DNA of 64,000 bases from Neostapfia colusana (Eukaryota > Streptophyta > Magnoliopsida > Poales > Poaceae): contig JASWHV010000007.1 of NCBI GenBank assembly GCA_030760725.1, positions 22,418,824-22,482,823 on the forward strand, in the 5' to 3' direction. The notes beneath the pieces were generated by a model, which had not been told where the DNA came from, did no database searches, and worked only from the letters and a program-made list of their open reading frames with translations. Made by a program: the position numbers and the translations under genes. Positions 32,924-45,552 of the stretch are shown piece by piece; the first letter of the stretch is position 1; each line of letters opens with the position of its first letter.

Positions 32924-33703
32924 ATGGTTTGCATGATTCGCACTGCTCGCAAGTCCACAGGAGGGCGAGTTCCCGTAGTTGCCCTTGCCCAAAGAGAGGA
33001 GAGTCGTCCGGTGACGTACCTTTCCTACGGATTGGCAGTAGGAGGCTTGTTGCGCCGTCTTCGACGTATGCTCCAAGCCGCCGGCAATACGGGCAAGCTA
33101 ATAATACACTATAGCTCCACCAGGACCCTCCGTGAGAAGAGGGAAGAATGGAGTTCAGAGATGAGGATTATCCACGAAAATCAGCTGCTCAAGATTCACC
33201 GCTCTCTAGCTTGTCGAGCGACACAGGTCGATGCGGAGAAGGATGTCACCTGGGAGGCAATCACCCGCCAGAGTCACATCTATCGTCGACACCTAGACAG
33301 AACTGAGTACATGTATGTCCTCCAGCGCGAGAGTGGTACCACGGAGTATAAGTACTCGCCAGTGCAGCAAGGGACTTCCCATGAGCACATGGACCTGTGC
33401 TTGGAGGATGCTGCTATGCTCAGCACTCGACTGCAGGAGTGTCAGTAGGAGCTTCAGGATGTTCGGGACACCCTGAAGGAAACCGAGACGTTGCTTCGAG
33501 CCTGCTCAAGGGCGAGAGAAAGAGGAGATGGGAATGAACTGTGTGTCACCGTGAATGATACATGGACTCCTGACTCCCCAGATCGCCCGGCGATCAGGCA
33601 TCGTCGCACTTCTCCACCAGCAGCCTCCCCACCCAAAGCAGAGTCAGAAGGCAGCCGCAATAATGAGGAAGATCCCGAGGAGCCAACTCAGGGATACGTG
33701 TGA
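32924..33703 (+). pseudogene. Extra ORF between primer-binding site and gag ('ORF0'), one in-frame stop
   Basis: An ATG frame runs from 32924 for 174 codons to a TAG at 33446-33448, then stays open in the same frame to 33703, about 259 codons in all. It begins MVCMIRTARKSTGGRVPVVA and contains an Arg-rich region and a possible coiled coil (DAAMLSTRLQECQ and ELQDVRDTLKETETLLRAC, on either side of the stop). It ends in a Ser/Pro/acidic tail. It shows no gag or protease motif. Similar upstream ORFs have been described in some rice gypsy elements (RIRE3/RIRE8, from memory); the function is unknown. The single stop is probably decay. Confidence 0.6.
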
Positions 33704-33757
33704 AAGTAGTAAGATAATACGTGATGCTTTAAATTAACATTTGGTTGATCATGCTAG

Positions 33758-36336
33758 ATGGCTGGAAGAGCAAAAGGCCGTGCTACCAACCCCGCCAACA
33801 ACAACGATGAGGCCTGCAACCCTCATCTTTCTGGAGGCCAAGACAGGGGTGGTCGCCGTGAAGGAGTTGATCCCCTCCACCAAATGCTTGAGAAATAAAA
33901 ATCAGCTCATCCAGAACTTGACTCAAGTGGTGGCCAACTTGCATCAAGTTCCACCTCCACAAGTTGCACCACGCCAACCAAGGTTGAGTGAGTTTCTAGG
34001 AACTCAACCTCCAAAGTTTGCAAGTGCTGCTGAACCTCTGGAGGCAGATGATTGGCTAAAGACCATTGAGAGCAAGATGAGGATCATATAGTGCCAAGGG
34101 TACGAGAGGGTGCTGTTTGCCTCTCATCAATTGCATGGACCTGCTGTTGATTGGTGGACCGCCTACGTGGCCGCCCATCATGACCCTGAGAACATCACTT
34201 GGGAAGAGTTCAAGCGTAGCTTCCGCAACCATTACATACCAAGGGGTAAACTCAAAAACAAGAGGAAGGAGTTCTTGGGGTTACAGCAAGGTAACATGAC
34301 TGTGAGGGAATACCTCACTAAATTTACTCAACTCTCCCGTTATGCTCCACGGGACATAGAGACTAATGAGCAGAAACAGGATTGTTTCGTGGAAGGACTT
34401 ACCGCAGAAATGCAGTGTGCAATGTCCTCCAACGAGTATGAAATCTTCCAAAAGATGGTGGACAGAGCATTTGTGGTAGAAAGGAAGCTGAATGCCTTGG
34501 AAAATGAGAACAAGAGGAAGGCCGGGTGGTCACATCAAGCCTCAGGGAGCAACACCCGCCCACGTCTGATACAGCAACCCGCAGGGCAGACGAACCGTGC
34601 TGCGGTACCCTACTCAGCACCAAGAGGGTACAACCCGAACTTCAGGCCTCCGGCAGCACCAGCACAGCCACAACGTCAGTTTGTACAGCAGCCTCGCCCC
34701 GCATATCCACCTCGACCAGGAGTACAAGGACCTCCAAACCAACCCCAAGACAACAAAGGCCAGGCACCTAAGGTTGGGGTGCAATGTTTTAGCTGTGGTG
34801 AAGTGGGGCACTACGCCCATAAGTGCCCAAAGAAGAAGCCCATGCAGCCACAACAGCAGAATGTAATGAGAGGACGGGTGAACAACGTCACCATGGAGGA
34901 AGCGCAAGAGGCACCTGACGTGGTAGTTGGTAAGTTTCCTGCCAATTTACACATTGCAACCCTGCTGTTTGATTTTGGTGCTACCCACTCGTTCATTGCT
35001 CAAGGGTTTGTTAAGAAGCATGATCTAGCAACAACACAAATGAACCATATGCTAGCAGTAAACTCTCCAGGTGGAGAAATAAGGACAAGACAAGTGTGTC
35101 CCAAGGTGAATCTAGACATTAATGGGGTAGTATTTACTGCCAACCTCATAGTGATAGATTCCCAAGGGATCGATATTATTTTGGGCATGGACTGGTTGAC
35201 CAAACATAAGGGAATCATCCATTGTTCGACCAGAACGGTGGAACTAATGCACCCTAGTGGCACAAAAGTAAAGTTTATAACAATACAAGAGCCTGGGAGG
35301 GACGTTAAATTAAATCAAATTGAGGTGAAAGTGGAGGAGATCAGGATTATCCGGGAATATCCAGATGTTTTTCCGGAGGAGTTGCCAGGTATGCCTCCCG
35401 ATCGTGAAGTGGAATTCGCAATTGAGCTAGTGCCGGGAACAGCTCCTATATACAAGAGACCTTACCGTATGGACTCCAAGCAGCTGGGAGAACTCAAGGA
35501 TCATTTGAGAGAATTGACGGAGAAGGGGTATACTCGTCCTAGTTCCTCACCTTGGGGAGCCCCGGTCATATTTGTGCCCAAGAAGGACGGAACACAAAGG
35601 TTATGCGTGGACTACCGTGCCCTAAATGAGGTAACCATCAAGAACAAGTACCCATTACCCCGCATTGAAGACTTGTTTGATCAGTTGAGGGGAGCTTGTG
35701 TGTTCTCGAAAATTGATCTCAGGTCGGGATACCACCAACTTAAGATAAGGCAATCTGATATTCCCAAGACAGCTTTCGTATCTCGGTACGGACTGTATGA
35801 ATACATTGTCATGCCTTTCGGGCTAACTAATGCCCCGGCATATTTCATGTATCTCATGAACAAGATATTCATGGAATATCTGGACAAATTTGTGGTGGTT
35901 TTCATAGATGACATTCTCATCTTCTCCAAAGATGAAGAAGAACATGAGAAACATCTAAGGTTGGTGTTGCAGAGGCTGAGAGAACACCAACTATATGCCA
36001 AGTTGAGCAAGTGTGAGTTTTGGCTGAAGAGAGTTCCCTTCTTAGGACATATAATCTCGGAGGGAGGAATCTCCTTGGATCCCGCCAAAATCGAGGATAT
36101 ACAGAAGTGGAAGACCCCTGAAAATGTCGGGGAAGTTCGAAGCTTCTTGGGATTGGATGGATACTATCGACGGTTTATTGAGGGATTCTCCAAAATCTCG
36201 AGACCCCTCACCAAACTGTTGGAGAAGGGAATCACATTCACATGGACGCCGCAGTGCGAGACGAGTTTTCAGGAGTTAAAGAAAAGATTGACAACAGCCC
36301 CAGTGCTAGTTATGCCAGATATGCAGAAGAACTTTA
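33758..36336 (+). pseudogene. gag-protease-reverse transcriptase of the chromovirus, truncated by LTR sequence
   Basis: The likely start is the ATG at 33758 (MAGRAKGRATNP). A frameshift near 33,897 and a TAG at 34089-34091 follow. From 34110 the frame is open: gag core (HQLHGPAVDWWTAYV, FKRSFRNHYIPRG, VREYLTKFTQLSRYAP), CCHC knuckle CFSCGEVGHYAHKC (about 34,785), protease with DFGATHSFI where DSG is expected (about 34,970), and reverse transcriptase with LCVDYRALNEVTIKNKYPLP, FSKIDLRSGYHQ, FIDDIL (35900-35911) and FLGHIISEGG. At about 36,337 pol stops inside the RNase H start (MPDMQKNFT) and LTR sequence begins. The protease change would by itself be expected to impair polyprotein processing. 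Confidence 0.9.
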
Positions 36337-39219
36337 CGGGGAACCTTGCAGGTGCAGAAAACTCGGTGATTTGCGGTGTAAACGCAGCGCCGACGAGTTT
36401 CGCCGTGGTTTTACCTCGGACCTCATCGCCGATCACCTTCCAGGACCTCCGAGCTCAAGAAAACCCCCGAGGTGAGATCCCCGACCTCTCCTCTAACGAT
36501 CTATGCCATAAAATCACAGTTCTAGGAAGAATTCCCGAAGATCCGAAAGTTTCCGATGAGATCACCGCTTCCCGCCGCCGTGCGCCGCCAGCAGCGCCGC
36601 CCGCGCTCGATCAGAGCGATGTGGCCGCTTGTGCGCCGTTTATTTTAAATCGCACGGTAGGGTTTAAACCCCCGCGTACCGGTTCGGCATTCTAATCTCA
36701 GCCGTTGGTTTAAAATCGGACGGTCCACGTCAGCCCCGCGTTATAAAGACTGGAAATCTTACGTGCTACCCCCTGGGGTTCTCGGGAAATAAGAGCTAGC
36801 CCCGGAAACTTCTGATCTAGCCCCTGGAACTTCAGAAAATCATGTAAATTCATTTAAAAATCAGTTTTAGCCCCTAGACTTAATGAAAATTAGGAAAAAC
36901 ACCTCTGATAAGTATAGCTAGACCCCTGGAAATTCTGAAAATAATATTATAGACCCTGTAATGGGGTGAGTTTACCTTTTTAGCCCTGTTTAGTATTTAA
37001 TTTAGGAAATTGAATATGTTGCTAGTGTTTAAAAATTAAAAGGTGAGACAAACATATTGTCAAAATTTAATTAAAGACTTTCTCAGTATTTAGGAAACTT
37101 TGGAGTGAGATAAAAACATATTTTGGGCTGAATTGAATCTATCTAATTTATTATTCACATTTAGGGACACATTTTTAAGCAATGAATAGTTTTAGAAAAT
37201 AGGAGAATAATTGTGAAACAGTTTACATCAGAGGCAAAGGTCAAAATATGTTATTAAATTATTTAGGACCAGAACCTATTCTGTTAGAGCGTGTGTATTA
37301 CTAATTTCATAATAAAGAACACATTTATGTATAGGAAAATAAATCTGAAAATATAGAAACTAGTAAATGATAAATGGAGTTTCTAGAATCCAAAGAATTC
37401 AGTTTAAGGTTGGTAGAAATTCTAAAGGCACATATGGAGAAGAAAAATACTTTTCATACATACTTGGTAGTGAAAAGGTGTAGTAGTTGAATATAAGGAA
37501 TTTATTTAAATGGGAAACTCATACATATACAGTAGGTAAGTGTAAATGTGAACATAAAAGTAGGAATCATATACACATGATTAAAAGTGCATGCAAACCA
37601 CAAATCAACACACATAGAGTAACCACAACACATATAATGGTGAATGACTTTCATAGATATGAATGTGTGGTTTGTATGAAGTTGAAGTGTGAACTATGTC
37701 TTATGGATTGTGTTTTTCTTTTGCTATTTGTGATGGTATGAAGTAGAACCTGTTCAAGAGCAAGTTATCCTTTTCCAAGACCAGGACTACCCATTTCAAG
37801 AGCAGCAAGAAGGAGGCAAGTGTCCTTGACCACTTTGATCCTATGCTAGGATGTGTAGATAGAATTATTTGCATTGTCAAATGAAATATGAAAACAAAAC
37901 TAGGAAGTTTCCACAGAATTGCATTACCTTGTTTTCCTTGTAGCTTGGGTTGGGATTTATTTTATCATGTCATTTATTATTATGCATATGCTTAGCCATG
38001 CTTAGAATGGAATATTTGGGACATGAGATCATCAGTTTATTTTACCATACTCTTGAATGAGATATTGTGAGTTATGTAGAGGTAGGGATCAAGGCAAGTT
38101 GGATGTTTTGGTTGTGTGCTGGGTGCACGAGACGCGGGTTTGTGTTTAGTACTTGCCTGGATCCTAAGGACCGGTTCATGGAGCATGTAACCTGGCTTTA
38201 CAGTGCCAACCACATGTTGAGATGGGGCAGCTTGGCCAATTAATTAGGTGTATCCCCGGCGTAGTACGGGTGTGTTGGATGGTGCGGGGAATAGGTGTCA
38301 GCTGGACTACCATATGAACCGCAAGGCTCTAGAGGGGGCCACTGCAGCGGGGTTGGAGCCTCTTGTATGCTGTTAGGGGTGAAACCTCAGTGGGCCCACG
38401 CTCGTCGGGAATCCCTTTGTAAAGGCTTCGTAGTGATCTCCTGGCTACACACCTGGGAAGTGTGAATGTGGTTCGTAGCCACTGGCATAATGGAGGTTCT
38501 TTTAGTCCACCCGACAATGGGGGATGAAATCACTACATGTGGGTACAGTGGTACAAACTCTGCAGAGTCAAAACTGTCATGACAGCCGTGCTCACGGTCA
38601 AGAGCGGCTTGGACTTATTCATGATTAGAGGAGTGATGGTTTTGGAAGTTGAGGATGTTAAGCGGGAGCTTAACATTTGAAAATGATGTTATGGTTATTT
38701 GGTTACGATGATGGGAAGGGAGATTGGGACCATTTCACCTGTGTAGTAATGTAGGTGCTTAATAAGCTAAGGTGATAGGTATTAATTGCATAGTGCTTTA
38801 ACCATGAGTTCAACCTCTCCTTGTTCTAGCCATGCATGACATAATTTTCCCACACTTGCTGAGTACCATTGGTACTCAACCTTGCATATTTGTTGGTTTA
38901 TATTGCTGCTCAGGTCAAGATAATGAGGTGGTGTATAATGATCAAGACTTTGGACCCGAAGAAGGTTTCTAGGTTCATGGAGACCCCCGGGCAACGCCTG
39001 TGACGGAGCCCTTAAGAATAATATTCCGCTGCTAGTTTATTTACTTGTGATGAACTTATTATTGTCCAGTGAGACATTTGCGATGTAAGACTTATTTATA
39101 TTCGACACCTGGCTTGTAATAAATGATGCTTCACTATTTGTCATCACATGTATGAGAAAATGATCCTGGCATACATGTGATATTCACTCGGTTGTTCTTC
39201 GGAAAAACTGGGTGTGACA
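36337..39219 (+). repeat. Third, 5'-truncated LTR copy lying inside the chromovirus pol
   Basis: This 2883-bp segment matches the LTR from its position 521 (29804) to its exact end GGGTGTGACA. It replaces a short piece of pol: the RNase H motif around the first catalytic Asp is missing between MQKNFT (left) and GIGLGCVLMQEG (right). It is visibly more diverged from the two outer LTRs than they are from each other. I see no duplication of flanking pol sequence. CGG at the left edge and GACA at the right edge could be microhomologies with pol. Confidence 0.88.
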
Positions 39220-39570
39220 GGAATCGGGTTGGGATGTGTTCTCATGCAAGAAGGGCATGTCGTGGCTTATGCATCCCGGCAGCTCCGGAAGCACGAGAAG
39301 AACTATCCTACTCATGACCTAGAACTAGCCGCAGTGGTACACGCGTTGAAAATTTGGCGGCACTACTTCATGGGGAAGAGGACAGAGATATATACGGATC
39401 ATAAGAGTTTAAAGTACATTTTCACACAGCCAGATCTCAACCTCAGACAAAGGAGATGGTTAGAGCTAATCAATGACTTTGATGTGGGCATCAACTATCA
39501 TCCTGTGAAAGCAAACGTCATGGCGGATGCTTTAAGTCGGAAAGTGCAGGTCAATAAGTTGAGGGCTTGA
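39220..39570 (+). pseudogene. RNase H domain of the chromovirus, N-terminally truncated
   Basis: It reads GCVLMQEGHVVAYASRQL, NYPTHDLELAAVVHALKIW, TEIYTDHKSLKYIF and VMADALSRK. It retains the catalytic Glu and the later Asp residues of gypsy RNase H but lacks the first Asp segment, which was replaced by LTR sequence. It ends at a TGA (39568-39570) before the integrase frame. Confidence 0.88.
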
Positions 39571-40871
39571 AGGACATGCCTGCAGAGTTGAAGGACGAGA
39601 TTATAAGACTCAATTTATGTCTGGTAAATAGTGGTGAAGCCATCGCCATGGAAGTGGACTCCACACAAGAGCGAGACATACGCGAGGGTCAAAAGGATGA
39701 CGAGAAGATACAAGAAATCCGGCAACTCATCAAGGAAAATAAAGCCCCCGGTTTCAGAGAGGATGAACAAGGAACGGTGTGGCACGGGAAAAGAATCTGT
39801 GTGCCAGAAGTAAAGAAGATCCGTGAATTGATTTTGAAGGAGGCTCACGATTCTGACTATTCCATTCATCCTGGGAGTACGAAGATGTATCATGACCTCA
39901 AGAGCAGGTATTGGTGGTATGGCATGAAGCGAGATGTCGCGGAACATGTTGCCCTATGTGACATATGTCAGTTGGTGAAAGCAGAACATCAATGACCCGC
40001 GGGATTATTGCAACCACTCAAAGTGCCTGAATGGAAATGGGAAGAAATTGGTATGGATTTCATAGTGGGACTGCCTAGGACCCAATCAGGATATGATTCA
40101 TGGGTCATCATCGACAGGCTAACCAAGGTAGCTCATTTCATCCCCGTGAAAGAAAGCTACAGCGGATCCAAATTGGCAGAATTGTACATGTCAAGGATCG
40201 TGTGTTACCATGGAGTGTCAAAGAAGATAGTGTCGGATCGAGGGACACAGTTCACCTCAAGGTTCTGGCAGAAGTTGCATGAAACCATGGGAACTCACCT
40301 GAACTTTAGTTCTGCCTATCATCCCCAAACTGATGGGCAGATGGAAAGAACCAATCAGATTCTTGAGGATATGCTGAGGGCATGTGCACTCAAAAACAAT
40401 CGGAGTTGGGATAAGAACTTACCGTATGCGGAATTCTCCTATAACAACAGCTATCAAGCTAGTATGAAGATGTCACCGTTCGAAGCTTTGTATGGGAGGA
40501 AGTGCAGAACTCCCCTATTTTGGAACCAAACAGGGGAAAGTAAAGTGTTTGGTCCCGAAGTACTACAAGAAGCCGAGGCGAAAGTGAGGGAAATTCGCAA
40601 CAACTTGAGGATAGCACAGACACGACAAAAGAGCTATGCCGATGTACGGAGAAGAGAGCTCGTTTTCAACGTTGGAGACTATGTCTATCTCAAGGTGTCC
40701 CCTATACGAGGACTTCGTCGGTTCAAGGTAAAAGGGAAGCTGTCACCTCGATACATCGGACCCTTTCAAGTTCTGGAGAGGAAAGGCGAAGTGGCGTATC
40801 AATTAGAGTTACCGGCTCACCTATCGGATGTGCACGATGTATTCCATGTGTCACAGCTCAAGAAAGTCTGA
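39567..40871 (+). pseudogene. Integrase of the chromovirus
   Basis: The zinc finger (EAHDSDYSIHPGSTKMYHDL and CDICQ, HHCC) is followed by a TGA at 39993-39995. The core continues with GMDFIVGLPRTQSGYDSW (first catalytic Asp), VSDRGTQFTSRFW (second Asp) and YHPQTDGQMERTNQ (Glu). Then come FEALYGRKCRTPLFW, the GPF motif SPRYIGPFQVLERKG, and VFHVSQLKK before a stop at 40871. The core is otherwise well conserved; the single stop looks recent. Confidence 0.9.
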
Positions 40872-40885
40872 GAACACCTGAAGAG

Positions 40886-41089
40886 GTGTTACCTATGATT
40901 GAGGTTGATGTAGCGGAGGATCTGTCTTATGCCGAGCAACCATTCAGGATTTTGGAGACAATGGAACGCCTCACAAGAAATAAAAGAATCCGGATGTGCA
41001 AGGTGCAGTGGAAGCATCACTCAGAAGAGGAAGCCACCTGGGAGCGAGAAGATGAGCTTAAGGCACAATTTCCGGAATTGTTTTCTTAG
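40886..41089 (+). pseudogene. Chromodomain of the chromovirus
   Basis: A separate frame just past the integrase stop reads PFRILETMERLTRNKRIRMC, VQWKHHSEEEATWEREDELK and FPELFS. The hydrophobic-R-x-K-V-x-W-x-x-H-x-x-x-E-A-T-W-E pattern is the C-terminal chromodomain of Tekay/Del/Reina-type elements, which can direct integration toward particular chromatin. It is separated from integrase by a frameshift near 40,870. Confidence 0.85.
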
Positions 41090-41134
41090 AACCACCAATC
41101 TCGAGGACGAGATTTCTTTTAAGGGGGGTAGAGC

Positions 41135-44100
41135 TGTAACACCCCAAAATCCTGTCAAGAGGGGAATTTGAAAATTTTTGGACGTGTTGCATGTGTTGAA
41201 AAAATTCAAATTCAAATTAAACTCAAAACAGAAATCAAAAAGAAAAAGAAAAAGAAAAAACAAATCTTCCCGGCCAGTGGGCCGAAACCCACCAGCCGGC
41301 CCACCCAACTCTCGCGCCAACCCGCAGCCGCGCGCCCGCGCCCCCTCTCGCAGACAGGTGGGATCCACCTGTCATCCTTAACCCCCCGATCGTCCGAAAC
41401 CCGGACTGTTCCCCGCGCGCGCGCGATCGTAACCGACCGGATTTCCACCGAATTCTGGTTCCGGAGGACTCCAACTCGATCTAAACTAACACGCTGCCCT
41501 CCCCCGTCTATAAAAACCCCGGCATCGTCCTGTTTTTCCCCACGATCCGCCGATTTTCCTCCCGGTGAGAACCCGAGCTTCTCCGGCGAATTCTGCTTGA
41601 TCTACGCTCGTGAATTCTGATCTAACTCGCTGGTCTTGATCCACCGCCTCCGGGGAACCTCGCAGGTGCAGAAAACTCGGTGGTTTGCGGTTCAAACACA
41701 GCGCCGACGAGCCTCGCCGTGAATTCACCTCGGACCACGTCGTCGATCGCTTTCCAAGACCTCCGAGCTCAAGAAAACCCCCGAGGTGAGATCCCCGACC
41801 TCCCCTCCACCGATCTAGGTCATAAAATCACAGTTTTAGGAAGAATTGACGAAGATCCGAAACTCTCCGGCGAGATCGCCGCCTCCCGCCGCCGTGCGCC
41901 GCCCGCGCTCGATCAGAGCGACGTGGCCGCGTGTGCGCCGTCTATTTTAAATTGCACGGTACAATTTAAATCCCCGCGTACTGGTTCGACGTTATAATCT
42001 CAGTCGTCTGTTTTAAATCGGACGGTCCACGTCAGCCCCGTGTTATAAAGACTAGAATTCTTACGCGCTACCCCCTGGGGTTCTCAGAAAATAAGAGCTA
42101 GCCCCAGAAACTTCTGATCTAGCCCCTGGAACTTCAGAAAATCATGTAAATTCATTTAAAAATCAGTTTTAGCCCCTAGACTTAATAAAAATTAGAAAAA
42201 AAACCCTCTGTTATGTGTAGCTAGACCCCTGAAAATTATTAAAATAATATAATAGACCTTGTAGTGGGGTGAGTTTACCTTTTTAACCCTATTTGATATT
42301 AAATTTAGGAAATTGAATATGTGGTTAGTGTTTAAAATTTAAAAGATGGGACAAACATATTGTCAATTCAAATTAAAAATATTCCTAGTGCTTGGAAAGC
42401 TTTGGAGTGAGATAAAAATAGATATTTGGCTGAAATGGATCAGTTTAATTGATTATTCACATTTATTAGTCATAGGGACACATTTTTAAGTAGAGAATAA
42501 TTCTGAAAATTAAAAAATATAAATGTAAAATAGTTCACATCAGAAGAGAAGTTCAAAAATATATTATTAAATATTTTAGATCCAAAACCTATTCTGTTTG
42601 GATGAGATGTCTTACTATTTTCATAATAAAATGCACATTTAGGCATTGGAAATAAATCTGAAAATATAGCAAGCTAAGGATAAATAACTAGAAAATGATA
42701 AATGAAGTTTCCAAAATCCAAAGAATTCAGTTTAGGGTTGGTAGAAGGTCTGAGGACACATATGAAGTGGGAAAATACCTTTCATGCATACTTGGTAGCT
42801 AAAATGTGTATCAATTAAATATAAGGGATTTATTTAAATTAGAAATACATATACAGTATGCCAACATGAATATGAATACAAAAGTAGAAATCATATGTAC
42901 ATGTTTAAAAGTGTATGTAAGCCAAAATCAACACACATAGAGTAACCACAACACATAGAATTGTGAATGGCTTTCATAAATGTGAATGTGTGGTTTGTAT
43001 GAAGAGGAAGTGTGAACTATGTCTTATGACTTGTTGTTTTCTTTTGCTATGTGTGATGGTATGAGTAGAACCTGCTCCAGAGCATGTTCTCCCTTTCCAA
43101 GATCAGAACTACCCATTCCAAGAGCAGCAGGAAGGAGGCAAGTGTCCTTGACCACTTTGAACCTATGCTAGGATGTGTAGATAGAATTATTTGCATTGTC
43201 AATTGAAATATGAAACCCATGCTAGGAAGTTTCCCTAGAATTGCATTACCTTGTTTCCTTGTAGCTTGGGTTGGGATTTATTTTATCATGTCATTTATTT
43301 ACATGCTTATGCTTAGCCATGCTTAGAATGGGATATTTGGGATATGAGATCATCAGTTTATTTTACCATACTCTTGAATGAGATATTGTGAGTTATGTAG
43401 AGGTAGGGATCAAGGCAAGTTGGATGTTTTGGTTGGTGCTGGGTGCACGAGACTCGGGTTTGTATTTAGTACTTGCCTGGATCCTAAGGACCGGTTCATG
43501 GAGCATGTAACCTAGCTTTACCGTGCCAACCACATGCTGAGATGGGGCAGCTTGGCCAATTAATTAGGTGTATCCCCGGCGTAGTATGGGTGTGTTGGAT
43601 GGTGCGGGGAGTAGGTGTCAGCTGGAGTACCATATGAACCGCAAGGCTCAAGAGGGGGCCACTGCAGCGGGGTTGGAGCCTCTTGTATGCTGTTAGGGGT
43701 GAAACCTCAGTGGGCCCACGCTCGTCGGGAATCCCTTTGTAGAGGCTTCGTAGTGATCTCCTGGCTACACACCAGGGAAGTGTGAATATGGTTCGTAGCC
43801 ACTGGCATAATGGAGGTTCTTTTAGTCCACCCGGCAACGGGGGATGAAATCACTACATGTGGGTACAGTGGTGCAAACTCTGAGAGTCAAAACTGTCATG
43901 ACAGCCGTGCTCACGGTCAAGAGCGGCTTGGACTTATTCATGATTAGAGGAGTGATGGTTTTGGAAGTTAAGAATGTTAAGCGGGGAGCTTAACATTGGA
44001 AATGATGTTATGGTTATTTGATTACGATGATGGGATGGGAAATTGGGATCATTTCACCTATGTAGTAATGTAGGTGCTTAATAAGCTAAGGTGGTAGGCA

Positions 44101-44539
44101 ATAATTGCGTAGCGCTTCAACCATGAGTTCAACCTCTCCTTGTTCTAGCCATGCATGACATAACTTTCCCACACTTGCTGAGTACCAACGGTACTCAACC
44201 TTGCATATTTGTTGGTTTATATTGCTGCTCAGGTCAAGAGAATGATGTGGTGTATAATGATCAAGACTTTGGACCCGAAGAAGGTTTCTAGGTTCATGGA
44301 GTCCCCCGGGCAACGCCTGTGATGGAGCCCACAAGAATAATTATTCCGCTGCTAGTTTATTTACTTGTGATGAACTTATTATTGTCCATCGAGACATTTG
44401 CTATGTAAGACTTATTTATATTCTACACCTGATTTGTAATAAATGATGCTTCACTATTTGTCATCACATGTATGAGAAAATGATCCTGGCATACATGTGA
44501 TATTCACTTGGTTGTTCTTCGGAAAAACCGGGTGTGACA
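41135..44539 (+). repeat. 3' LTR of the chromovirus
   Basis: 3405 bp, following the purine tract TTTTAAGGGGGGTAGAGC. TATA box 41509-41516. It ends GGGTGTGACA beside the TSD copy ACCAC. Confidence 0.92.
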
Positions 44540-44544
44540 ACCAC

Positions 44545-45510
44545 CGTCTGGTTGCGCCGCTCCACAACCCCGTTTTGTTGCGGCGTATACGGGGTTGTGA
44601 GCTGACGTTGTACTCCGTGCTGAGCGCAGTACTCGTCGAACTCCTGTGAGGTGAACTCCCCTCCGCGATCAGTACGGAGTAGCTTTAGCCTCCTCCCGGA
44701 CTCTAATTCAGATGTCGCCTTGAATTACTGAATTAAGTCGGGTGCCTTGTCCTTGGTTGCTAGAAGATAGAGCCACATATAGCGGCTCATGTCATCCACT
44801 AGCAACAAGAACATCTTCTTGCCGTCTGGAGTCGTCGGCGTGATAGGCCCGCAGATGTCGCCATAGACAAGGTCGAGTGCGCCCTCCGCGAGCCGTCGAG
44901 CTTGCTTGGGGAAGCCGGAGCTCCTCTGATTTCCGACCAAGCAAGCTTCGCATAATTGATCGGTGTGATCAATTTTCAAAAGCCCGAGCACCATCTCCTC
45001 TCGTGCCAACTTCCGTAGCGCCTGGAAGCCGATGTGTCCGTAGCGTTCATGCCAACGCCACGCAACATCATCACGCCTCGCGGTTAGGCAAACCGGATGT
45101 GTGATGTAGAGGCTGATGGAGTATAGCTTGCTGTCGTTGCGCTGAACTCATGTGAGGAGACGTTGCTGCTCGTCCCATATGTGCATCACTCCTCCTTGCA
45201 CCATGATGTTGTAGCCATCCTCATCCAGCTGGCTGACGCTGATGAGGTTGGTGGTGAGGCGCGGGATGAGGTAGACGCCAGTGAGCCTCCTGTGCTCACC
45301 CGTCTTGGCGGCGAATAGGACCGTACCCTTCCCCTGGATACGCACGACGGAATTGTCGCCGAACTTGATGGTTCTGCCGACGTTTTCGTCGAGCTCGGAG
45401 AAGACGGCGCGCAAACCCGTCATGTGATTGGTCGCCCCCGTGTCGAGGTACCAACGAGTGTCGTCAAAGTCGTTGTTGTTGCTGCGGTGAGCGAAGACAC
45501 GTCCCTCCAC
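44545..45510 (-). pseudogene. Protease and integrase N-terminal part of the copia element
   Basis: The protease block (WYLDTGATNHMTG, about 45,460; TNLISVSQLDEDGYNIM) ends at a TGA near 45,149. The pre-integrase zinc region (WRWHERYGH, LARLCEACLVG-like DQLCEACLVGNQR) and the core start (DICGPITPTTPDGKKMF, VDDMSRYMWLYLL) follow, with a TAA near 44,725. Then TDRGGEF and TPQQNGVVERRNQTVV supply the second Asp and the Glu. The frame is cut exactly after RRNQTVV by the chromovirus. Confidence 0.87.
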
Positions 45511-45552
45511 TATCTCCAGTGGGCGTGTAGGACGTTCCTGTACAGGCTCCTC

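Larger units (their letters stand above)
29284..44539 (+). mobile_element. 15.3-kb gypsy chromovirus (Tekay/Del-type) inserted in copia integrase
   Basis: A perfect TSD ACCAC (29279-29283 and 44540-44544) flanks the element. 5' LTR 29284-32705 (3422 bp), primer-binding site TGGTATCAGAGC (32710-32721), an extra ORF, gag-pol on the plus strand, polypurine tract (41117-41134), 3' LTR 41135-44539 (3405 bp). Both LTRs start TGTAACACCCC and end GGGTGTGACA and look very similar, which suggests a fairly recent insertion. A third, truncated LTR (36337-39219) lies inside pol. A chromodomain after integrase and tRNA-Met priming fit Tekay/Del chromoviruses. Coding parts carry several stops and shifts. 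Confidence 0.93.
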
